A stretch of DNA of 8,789 bases from Chitinophagaceae bacterium (lineage in GTDB: Bacteria > Bacteroidota > Bacteroidia > Chitinophagales > Chitinophagaceae): contig JAACZX010000075.1 of NCBI GenBank assembly GCA_009996555.1, forward strand, positions 1 to 8,789, in the 5' to 3' direction. Below are positions 1-5,765 of this stretch, in pieces. The position numbers and the translations under genes are program-made. The notes below the pieces were generated by a model. The model saw only the letters and a list, made by a program, of their open reading frames with translations. It was not told the DNA's origin and ran no database searches. How positions within the stretch are numbered: the first letter of the stretch is position 1; each line of letters starts with the position of its first letter.

Positions 1-1220
1 TACGATTTGTTGATGGCTTCTGCTTCTTCAATAGTAACATCGCCTGCTGCTTTCAATCCTGCAACTGCACAAGCCATGGCAATACGATGATCGTGGCGTG
101 AATGCACAGTAACACCTTTTAATCCACCACCGCCATGAACGATCATCAGATCATCCTGCAACTCAATTGTTACTCCCAGTTTCGCAAATTCTTCCTGCAG
201 CGTCAATGCACGGTTACTTTCTTTATGTGTTAAACGTGTTGTTCCTTCAATTACTGTTTTACCATTGCAATAAGAAGCCAATGCAACAAGCGGCGGAAAC
301 AGATCAGGACATTCCGTTGCATTGAAATGGAAAGGCTTCAATGGAGCCGGGCCAATTTCAATTTGCTCGGGTTGAATAGAAATGATACAACCGCAATCCA
401 TCAATGCCTGCAACACTGCTTTATCTGCCTGCGGAGAAAATACATCCAATCCTTTCACTACAATGTTTCCTGCAATTGCACCTGCAACCAATAAGAAAGC
501 TGCACCACTCCAATCGCCTTCTACGGTATAATGGTGAGTGGTGAGTGGTGAGTGGTGAGTCGAAGGAGCAAAATAAAATGATTCGTAATTTTTGTTCTCC
601 GGCACTTTCAAACCAAACTGCTTCATTACATCAAGTGTAAGATCGATGTAAGGTTTGCTTTTGAGATTGGTTACCGTAATTGATACATCGCTTGCATTAC
701 TTGCCGCATAAGCCAGCAACAATCCAGTTAAGAATTGTGAGCTGAGCGAACCATCGATCGTAATATTTTTTGGAACGATCGGGCCCTGGATATTCAAAGG
801 CAATTTACCTGCATTGCTTTTTACCTGCACATCGAGCTGAGGTAATATCTCATCAAAAAAATCCATGGGTCTTGTAGTTAAACTACCTGTGCCGTTTACT
901 GCGAGTGCATGATTGCTCAATGCCACCAATGGTGTAAACATACGGATGCTCAATCCACTTTCGCCGCAGTTGATCTCGCTGCTTACCGGTTGCACCCCAT
1001 TGCTTTCAATGATGAGTTCGTTACCATTGTTTGTAACAATGCCGCCGAGGCGTTGGGTAATATCCATCGCCGCTTTATCATCGTTACTATGACCGGGATT
1101 TTTGATGATGCTTTTTCCCTTTGCCACCAATGCAGCAGCACATGCACGCTGCATGGAGCTTTTTGATGCATTCGATTGAATGGTTCCGGTAATCGTTGAT
1201 GGATGTATTGTAACCTTCAT
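1..1220 (-). CDS. aroA: EPSP synthase (3-phosphoshikimate 1-carboxyvinyltransferase), 3' end cut by window
   Basis: This cytoplasmic enzyme joins shikimate 3-phosphate and phosphoenolpyruvate to make EPSP, the sixth shikimate-pathway step. I translated 406 residues without a stop. The start is ATG at 1220-1218 (MKVTIHPSTI), and the reading frame leaves the window at position 1 with probably only 10-20 residues missing. Visible motifs are NASKSSMQR (residues 17-25, the substrate-binding Lys-Ser...Arg), CGESGLSIRMFTP (85-97), RPMDFF (117-122), SSQFLTGLLLA (160-170), VEGDWSGAA (233-241), CPDLFPPL (304-311), HKESNRA (332-338) and HDHRIAMACAVAGL (376-389). All fit a Bacteroidota-type AroA. Residues 221-230 (THHSPLTTHH) are written by four tandem ACTCACC heptamers. 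By eye they occupy the loop before VEGD, which is about two residues longer than in the E. coli enzyme. The gene follows aroB by 60 nt, and that gap holds a 13-bp hairpin ending 10 nt before the start codon. Confidence 0.96.
   Translation of the reverse strand, partial: MKVTIHPSTITGTIQSNASKSSMQRACAAALVAKGKSIIKNPGHSNDDKAAMDITQRLGGIVTNNGNELIIESNGVQPVSSEINCGESGLSIRMFTPLVALSNHALAVNGTGSLTTRPMDFFDEILPQLDVQVKSNAGKLPLNIQGPIVPKNITIDGSLSSQFLTGLLLAYAASNASDVSITVTNLKSKPYIDLTLDVMKQFGLKVPENKNYESFYFAPSTHHSPLTTHHYTVEGDWSGAAFLLVAGAIAGNIVVKGLDVFSPQADKAVLQALMDCGCIISIQPEQIEIGPAPLKPFHFNATECPDLFPPLVALASYCNGKTVIEGTTRLTHKESNRALTLQEEFAKLGVTIELQDDLMIVHGGGGLKGVTVHSRHDHRIAMACAVAGLKAAGDVTIEEAEAINKS
533..560 (+). repeat. 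Four tandem GGTGAGT heptamers inside aroA
   Basis: Perfect heptamer units lie at 533-539, 540-546, 547-553 and 554-560. They are read in frame on the minus strand as part of aroA (residues 221-230). Because 7 is not a multiple of 3, gain or loss of one unit would shift the aroA frame. The frame is intact here. Confidence 0.9.
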
Positions 1221-1230
1221 GATTCAAGTG

Positions 1231-1268
1231 CGGTGAGTCACCCGCCCTTCTTCAAGGGTGGCTCACCG
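1231..1268. repeat. Intercistronic 13-bp hairpin, copy 1 (aroB-aroA gap)
   Basis: CGGTGAGTCACCC (1231-1243) pairs with GGGTGGCTCACCG (1256-1268) over 13 base pairs, one of them a G-T wobble, around a 12-nt loop. The near edge is 10 nt from the aroA start codon and the far edge is 12 nt from the aroB stop. No T-run follows on the minus strand, so it is not an intrinsic terminator. Copy 2 is at 4709-4745. Confidence 0.85.
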
Positions 1269-1280
1269 GCTTTACTTTAC

Positions 1281-2306
1281 TTATAAATTTTCGATTAATT
1301 CTTTCAGCTGCACCAAAGGAATATTCATCACTTTGGCTTCGCCTATTTTGTTGAGCACAACGTATTGCATTACATCCTGTGCTTTCTTTTTGTCTTTCTT
1401 CAGCGTTTCAAACGCTTCTGCTTTATCAAATACAAATGAAGAAGTGAGCCCGTATTGTTCAATAAGCCTGGTGATGCGTTGCGTTTCAGCAGAAGAAAAG
1501 TTGTTGATCGTTTCCGAAATTTTAGCAGCTGCTATCATACCAATTGTTACTGCATGTCCATGCAAAAGCAAATACTTATTCTCAATGGCATGTCCCAGCG
1601 TATGACCAAGATTCAGCAACTTACGATCTGCTTTTTCAAACTCATCTTCCTGCACCACTTTGGTTTTAATTAAACAGTTACGTTCAATCAACTGCTGCAA
1701 TGCTTCTTTGTTGTCCTGGTAATAGGAAATACTATGTTGCTCCAGTTCACTGAACATGGCCGCATCTTTAATAGCGGCATGTTTAATTACTTCGGCAAAA
1801 CCATTTTCCCATTCTTTCAAGGGTAACGATTGCAGCAACGAAACATCATACAATAAAAACGAAGGCTGACGGATAATGCCCACCATGTTCTTATATATTC
1901 CTACATCAATCCCATTCTTGCCACCAATGCTTGCATCAACCATAGCAAGAATAGTTGTGGGAATAAATCCGCAGGCAATACCACGCATGTACACTGCAGC
2001 AATATAACCAACCATATCAGTTACCACACCGCCACCAACACCAACCAGTGTCGACTTACGATCGGCACCGAGTTGAATCAATTGATTAATTACATCATCA
2101 ACTGTTGATTGTATTTTATGTGCTTCACCTGCTTTCATCACAATGGTTTTCCAACCATCGAACTTAGCAGTGTGCGAAGCAAAAACATTTTCATCAGTTA
2201 TGAGCACAGTGCTGTTTGCATCTGCAATTGCAGATAGCTGCTCCATGCTGCCGTTGAAATAATAATCAACCGATGCTGTAGAAAATTGATAGGTCTGTTT
2301 CTGCAT
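1281..2306 (-). CDS. aroB: 3-dehydroquinate synthase
   Basis: AroB converts DAHP into 3-dehydroquinate, the second shikimate-pathway step, using NAD and a divalent metal, usually zinc, in the cytoplasm. The protein is 341 aa, slightly shorter than the roughly 350-360 aa common in the family. The motifs run in the expected order: GEAHK (60-64), the glycine-rich GVGGGVVTDMVGY (89-101), PTTILAMVDASIGGKNGID (116-134), NMVG (140-143), GFAEVIKHA (169-177, with metal ligand Glu172), LNLGHTLGHAIE (231-242, His235) and LLHGHAVTIGM (247-257, His251). A late KKDKK (303-307) supplies the catalytic lysine region. The start MQKQTYQF has no strong Shine-Dalgarno sequence upstream, as is usual in Bacteroidota. 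The gene lies 147 nt after the DAHP synthase gene, the longest gap in the operon, and that gap is full of repeats. Confidence 0.97.
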   Translation of the reverse strand: MQKQTYQFSTASVDYYFNGSMEQLSAIADANSTVLITDENVFASHTAKFDGWKTIVMKAGEAHKIQSTVDDVINQLIQLGADRKSTLVGVGGGVVTDMVGYIAAVYMRGIACGFIPTTILAMVDASIGGKNGIDVGIYKNMVGIIRQPSFLLYDVSLLQSLPLKEWENGFAEVIKHAAIKDAAMFSELEQHSISYYQDNKEALQQLIERNCLIKTKVVQEDEFEKADRKLLNLGHTLGHAIENKYLLLHGHAVTIGMIAAAKISETINNFSSAETQRITRLIEQYGLTSSFVFDKAEAFETLKKDKKKAQDVMQYVVLNKIGEAKVMNIPLVQLKELIENL

Positions 2307-2453
2307 AATACAATTGCCACAAAGGCACTAAGACACAAAGAAAAAAGATGAATCCTTCGACTTCGCTCAGGACTGAGCTGAACGTACAAGTGTGCGACGC
2401 AACTGCAGCAACATAGCATTGCTGCAGCCTACTCACCACTCACCATTCACCAC
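2307..2453. other. Repeat-filled intergenic gap between aroB and the DAHP synthase gene
   Basis: This 147-nt gap has no gene. Read on the plus strand it contains a block beginning GCCACAAAGGCACTAAGAC (2316-2340), a block beginning TCCTTCGACTTCGCTCAGG (2353-2383), a 20-mer at 2384-2403 that recurs inverted at 3603-3622, a hairpin CTGCAGCAA/TTGCTGCAG (2403-2411 with 2419-2427) and an ACTCACC heptamer array. I recall the first two blocks as dispersed repeats common in Bacteroidota genomes, which I could not check here. Confidence 0.7.
2403..2427. repeat. 9-bp inverted repeat with 7-nt loop
   Basis: CTGCAGCAA (2403-2411) and TTGCTGCAG (2419-2427) are perfect reverse complements around a 7-nt loop. 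Neither strand has a T-run after the stem, so this is not a typical intrinsic terminator. In the mRNA it would form between the DAHP synthase stop and the aroB start. Confidence 0.75.
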
Positions 2454-2458
2454 TCACG
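2431..2458 (+). repeat. Four tandem ACTCACC heptamers at the 3' end of the DAHP synthase gene
   Basis: The units are ACTCACC, ACTCACC, ATTCACC and ACTCACG at 2431-2458, two exact and two with one change. This is the reverse complement of the heptamer inside aroA. The DAHP synthase stop codon (2454-2456) lies in the last unit. Confidence 0.85.
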
Positions 2459-3542
2459 AATCAAGCACCTTCTTCTGATGGTTAATGCTTTCCATGTGCA
2501 CCGCATCAAAATACTTGGTGATAAATTCTTTGCTCAAACCTTTGCGTTCACCTTCTCTGTAAGCACGCTCCAGAATTTCGTTCCAGCGGTTTGTTTGCAG
2601 GATGGTGATGTTGTTATCTTTTTTGTACTGACCAATGCTTTCAGCAATTTTCATACGCTGACCAATGATTTGCATCAACTCATCATCGAGGTGATTGATC
2701 TGCTGACGCAATTTTTCCAATGCAGCATGGTATTCTTCTGATGCCACATCTTCTTTACGCCAAATGATGTTGCCGATCATTTCGCCCAAACGCTCAGGAG
2801 TTACCTGCTGTTTAGCATCGCTCCATGCAGTGTCCGGATCGATATGACTTTCGATCATTACACCATCAAAGTCGAGGTCAATTGCACGTTGTGCAGTTTC
2901 CTGTAAAATATCTCTGCGACCACAGATATGTGAAGGATCATTGACGATCAACATACCAGGGTTACGACGTTTCATCTCAATTGCCAGATGCCACATGGGA
3001 GCATTGCGGTATTCAGTATTACCATACGAAGAAAAACCACGATGGATCAAACCGATTTGTTTTATACCTGCTCGTGCAACACGCTCCACTGCACCACCCC
3101 ACAATTCGAGGTCGGGATTAATGGGGTTCTTGATCAACACGGGCACATCAACACCACGTAAAGCATCAGCTATTTCCTGTACACTGAAAGGGTTCACAGT
3201 TGTACGTGCACCGATCCATAATACATCCACATCAAATGTTAACGCATCTTCCACCTGCTTTGCAGTTGCTACTTCTGCAGCAGTTGGTAAACCAGTTAAC
3301 TCTTTTGCTTTTTGTAACCACGGTAAACCTTTTGCACCAATACCTTCGAACATTCCAGGTTTGGTACGGGGTTTCCAGATACCTGCACGCAGAATATCTA
3401 CTTTACCGGTTGCGGCTAACTGCTGGGCTGTTGCCACCAGTTGCTCTTCTGTTTCGGCGCTGCAAGGACCACTGATCACCAGCGGACGTTTATTCCATGC
3501 GGCCTGCACTTTTTCTTTCATGTTTGCTTCTAATGTTTGCAT
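2454..3542 (-). CDS. Bifunctional DAHP synthase / chorismate mutase
   Basis: The 362-aa protein joins two cytoplasmic activities. The N-terminal part (about 18-265) is a DAHP synthase of the KDOPS-like class, which condenses PEP and erythrose 4-phosphate. It shows GPCSAE (25-30, metal-binding Cys27), KPRTKPGMF (57-65), IGARTT (110-115), KNP (138-140), HRGF (167-170), DPSH (202-205) and ESH (231-233). The C-terminal part (about 270-360) is an AroQ-type chorismate mutase: LRQQINHLDDELMQIIGQR with Arg279, Asp286 and Arg296, then YKKDN and RWNEILERA with Glu323. The fusion joins pathway entry to the branch point feeding prephenate to PheA and TyrA in the same operon, and allows Phe/Tyr feedback through the mutase domain, as known for such fusions. 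The chosen start is MQTLEANMKE. Met8 is a possible alternative. No specific gene name is clear-cut for this fusion. Confidence 0.95.
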   Translation of the reverse strand: MQTLEANMKEKVQAAWNKRPLVISGPCSAETEEQLVATAQQLAATGKVDILRAGIWKPRTKPGMFEGIGAKGLPWLQKAKELTGLPTAAEVATAKQVEDALTFDVDVLWIGARTTVNPFSVQEIADALRGVDVPVLIKNPINPDLELWGGAVERVARAGIKQIGLIHRGFSSYGNTEYRNAPMWHLAIEMKRRNPGMLIVNDPSHICGRRDILQETAQRAIDLDFDGVMIESHIDPDTAWSDAKQQVTPERLGEMIGNIIWRKEDVASEEYHAALEKLRQQINHLDDELMQIIGQRMKIAESIGQYKKDNNITILQTNRWNEILERAYREGERKGLSKEFITKYFDAVHMESINHQKKVLDS

Positions 3543-3602
3543 TGTTATTGGTTGTAAAGTTAAGTTTTATGTTGCGAACACTTGTTCTGCTATTGAGCGT
3601 TC

Positions 3603-3622
3603 GTTGCGTCGCACTCTTGTGC
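3603..3622 (+). repeat. 20-bp dispersed repeat, inverted partner at 2384-2403
   Basis: The 20-mer starting GTTGCGTCGCAC here matches the reverse complement of 2384-2403 at 18 of 20 positions. It also includes a small hairpin, CGCAC-TCTT-GTGCG (3610-3623). It occupies the 91-nt gap between the GNAT-HEPN gene and the DAHP synthase gene. Confidence 0.7.
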
Positions 3623-3633
3623 GTTTTGTAATT

Positions 3634-4698
3634 CTATTCGGCATGGTATCCCTTGCTCCATGCATCCATGAAATTGTCAAAATAATATTTCTTATACACT
3701 GCATGAAAACGAATAAAATTTGCAGTTCGATCATCTCCGTGTAAAAAATAGCTTGCTCCTTTAACCTTTCCTAACATCCCATTAAATAATTCAAGCAATT
3801 TTTCAACTTGATGTTTCATTTTCAAAATCTCATCTCCCTTAAATCCTTCAATTTTAAATGGATTATTAATTTCATGTGAATCGGAATGTCCAAACTTCTT
3901 ATTACGTAACGTTTTAAGCCTATCATACAATTCCGAGCTACGTATTGTTTCTAATTCCTTTACATTTTCTGAATATGTTTCTTCAAACGACTCTCCTAAA
4001 AACTTCCTTGTAACCTCATTGAGCTTTGTCAGCGACGATACATGATTACTTTCACTCCCCTTTTTGCTTTCAAGAAGTTTTGTATACTCCATTATAAAAC
4101 AATATTGTAATGCCACCCCATAAAATTCAAAAGGGCGGCCGGACACTATGCTATACTCTTCTTGTGTTTCAGGAGTTTGAGTTAAATGCCAAATTTCATT
4201 AAAAGACTCACTGCAGAAATACAAGGACGTCTGAACAAACTTTATCTGCTCCTCAATTTTTCTAATAAGGACCCATGATTCTTTCTTCATTTCAAATTTG
4301 ATCTCTCCTTTTCCATACACACCTGTTTCAACCCAGCCCTGCTTGCGATAAAATGTTTCAGCTCTTGTACCGGGGCTTGTACTCAACCACACTGTTTCAT
4401 TTGTTTGTTCAAAATACCAGTTCATCATAAGATCATGCAATTGCTTACCGATGCCTCTGGCTTCCACATCAGGATTTACAAACAAAGCCCAGATATTATG
4501 ATCCACAAGATCTGCAATGGCAAAGCCTACAACCGAATCGCCGATGGTGCACACCCAGCCTTTTCCTCTTTTGGTAATGTATGTTTCCACATCAGCATCG
4601 GGTACTAATGCAGGATCACTCAACATGTTTTCCTTTACAGCATTGCGTACAACCTGCATTTGTTTAATGTCCTGTATGGTGGCTTCACGAAAGATCAT
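3634..4698 (-). CDS. GNAT N-acetyltransferase fused to a HEPN/AbiU2-like C-terminal domain
   Basis: I start this 354-aa protein at ATG 4698-4696 (MIFREATIQDIKQM), where GNAT homology begins. An upstream ATG at 4755 would translate through the intercistronic hairpin. Residues 1 to about 140 form a GNAT fold with acetyl-CoA-binding motif A (ALFVNPDVEARGIGKQLHDL, 71-90) and the usual GNAT ending (AETFYRKQGW, then GEIKFEM). Residues about 142-354 are a separate helical domain. LRNKKFGHSD (264-273) contains Arg265-x5-His271, the R-x4-6-H signature of HEPN ribonucleases, and its surroundings resemble AbiU2-type HEPN domains. Base composition changes at the fusion: 4501-4560 is 55% G+C, while 3781-3900 is about 26% by hand count. 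This suggests a foreign gene joined to the GNAT 3' end. Substrate and role are unknown, and nothing links it directly to aromatic synthesis except its position. The GNAT call is strong; the HEPN call is moderate. Confidence 0.8.
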   Translation of the reverse strand: MIFREATIQDIKQMQVVRNAVKENMLSDPALVPDADVETYITKRGKGWVCTIGDSVVGFAIADLVDHNIWALFVNPDVEARGIGKQLHDLMMNWYFEQTNETVWLSTSPGTRAETFYRKQGWVETGVYGKGEIKFEMKKESWVLIRKIEEQIKFVQTSLYFCSESFNEIWHLTQTPETQEEYSIVSGRPFEFYGVALQYCFIMEYTKLLESKKGSESNHVSSLTKLNEVTRKFLGESFEETYSENVKELETIRSSELYDRLKTLRNKKFGHSDSHEINNPFKIEGFKGDEILKMKHQVEKLLELFNGMLGKVKGASYFLHGDDRTANFIRFHAVYKKYYFDNFMDAWSKGYHAE

Positions 4699-4708
4699 GT
4701 TGTTTTTG

Positions 4709-4745
4709 CGGTGAGTCACTCGCTTGTATTTGGAGTGGCTCACCG
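4709..4745. repeat. Intercistronic 13-bp hairpin, copy 2 (tyrA-GNAT gap)
   Basis: CGGTGAGTCACTC (4709-4721) pairs with GAGTGGCTCACCG (4733-4745), giving 13 base pairs with a wobble at the same place as in copy 1 and an 11-nt loop. The near edge is 10 nt from the GNAT start codon, exactly as in copy 1 before aroA. The outer arms (TGCGGTGAGTCAC and GTGGCTCACCGGC) are identical in both copies; the middles differ. Confidence 0.85.
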
Positions 4746-4758
4746 GCAGATTCAATTA

Positions 4759-5694
4759 TTATTTAATAATCCGTTTAATATTATTTGCATGCTCAATCAA
4801 ACCTCTCAGCTCATCTGCATTGCTTTGTTCAATTTTATCTCTGAACTTTTTCAACTGTTCAATATGTTCGTTCAACACATCCAGCACATTTTCTTTGTTC
4901 TGTATAAAGATGGGCACCCACATGGCAGGATTACTCTTTGCCAAACGCACTGTGCTTTCAAAACCTGCACTGGCCATTTCAAAAATTGCATTGTCTTCTT
5001 TTTCTTTTTCCAAAACAGTATTTGCTAATGCAAACGAAGTGATGTGTGAAATATGACTCACATACGCAGCATGCAGATCATGTGCTTTCGCTTCCATGCT
5101 CAACAAATGCATTCCGATCTTTTTATACATTGCTTTCGTCCACTCCAATGCATCTGCATCACTGTCTTCTTCGTCACAAATAATGACGGCCTTATTTTCA
5201 TATGCGTTACGTACTGCTGCAGCCGGGCCGCTATACTCCGTACCCCACATTGGGTGCGTTGCTACAAAACGACCACGCTTCGGATGATTGGCTACAGCTT
5301 CCGTCAATTGTGATTTTGTTGAACCAAGATCGATCACAATTTGATTGTCAATTTTATCAAGGATCGAAGGCAACAGGCTCACCATTTTATCAACAGGAAA
5401 AGCCAATATCACTACATCGCTTTGTGCAATGGCTTCATCCATTGGTAAAATTTCATCTACCAACTCCAGCTCAATTGCTTTGACTTCATGTTCTTTACTG
5501 GCATCCACCCCAATCAATCGTGATGAGATCTTTTTCTCATGCAGACGAATGGCGAGTGAACCACCAATTAATCCAACACCAATTATTGCAATACGTTTCC
5601 GTAAAGCCCCCTCCCGACCTCCCCCGAAGGGTGAGGCCACCAACTCACTTGCCTTGCTATTCAAATGATCCGATGTTTTTTTTTCTGTACTCAT
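4759..5694 (-). CDS. tyrA: Prephenate dehydrogenase
   Basis: TyrA oxidatively decarboxylates prephenate to 4-hydroxyphenylpyruvate with NAD(P), the step that commits carbon to tyrosine. The 311-aa protein has a Rossmann NAD-binding start, IAIIGVGLIGGSLA (35-48), then VVILAFP (94-100), DLGSTK (122-127), ATHPMWGTEYSG (145-156), the helical-domain motif HAAYVSHISHITSFA (208-222, with His214) and STVRLAKSNPAMW (247-259, Arg250). No ACT or chorismate mutase domain is present; the mutase is on the DAHP synthase. The first 32 residues precede the Rossmann core and contain ASPFGGGREGAL (20-31), encoded by a GC-rich dispersed repeat. The next ATG is at residue 85, so the extension stands unless a non-ATG start is used. 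The gap to the aminotransferase gene is 59 nt. Confidence 0.95.
   Translation of the reverse strand: MSTEKKTSDHLNSKASELVASPFGGGREGALRKRIAIIGVGLIGGSLAIRLHEKKISSRLIGVDASKEHEVKAIELELVDEILPMDEAIAQSDVVILAFPVDKMVSLLPSILDKIDNQIVIDLGSTKSQLTEAVANHPKRGRFVATHPMWGTEYSGPAAAVRNAYENKAVIICDEEDSDADALEWTKAMYKKIGMHLLSMEAKAHDLHAAYVSHISHITSFALANTVLEKEKEDNAIFEMASAGFESTVRLAKSNPAMWVPIFIQNKENVLDVLNEHIEQLKKFRDKIEQSNADELRGLIEHANNIKRIIK
5605..5640 (-). repeat. GC-rich palindromic element inside the tyrA 5' coding region
   Basis: On the minus strand this reads ACCCTTCGGGGGAGG, then a GGGAGGGGGCTT tail. It has the same layout (imperfect palindrome plus a G-rich GGGGGCTT tail) as the elements at 5735, 6980, 7819 and 7924. 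It is in frame and adds roughly residues 19-30 of TyrA. Confidence 0.7.
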
Positions 5695-5734
5695 AATAAA
5701 ACTTAGTATTCAATTTTATCAAGTTGCCCATAAG

Positions 5735-5765
5735 TCTCCCCTTCAGGGGAGATTTAGAGGGGTTT
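5735..5765 (+). repeat. GC-rich palindromic element overlapping the aminotransferase 3' end
   Basis: TCTCCCCT (5735-5742) and AGGGGAGA (5745-5752) form a perfect 8-bp inverted repeat, followed by TTTAGAGGGGTTTC. The aminotransferase stop codon and its last residues (KKPL) are written by the tail. Its partner in tyrA lies in the opposite orientation, with the tyrA start codon between them. Confidence 0.85.

Noticed and set aside
2403..2427. The 9-bp hairpin as a terminator between the DAHP synthase gene and aroB
   Set aside because: No T-run follows on the minus strand, and aroB and aroA have no visible promoter of their own, so termination here would leave them silent.
2941..3744. A 267-codon plus-strand frame opposite the DAHP synthase gene
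   Set aside because: It is antisense to a well-recognised enzyme, has no domain signature and a biased composition typical of a shadow frame.
4699..4755. An upstream start that would add 19 residues to the GNAT protein
   Set aside because: The added codons lie in the intercistronic hairpin, and GNAT homology starts at the ATG at 4698.
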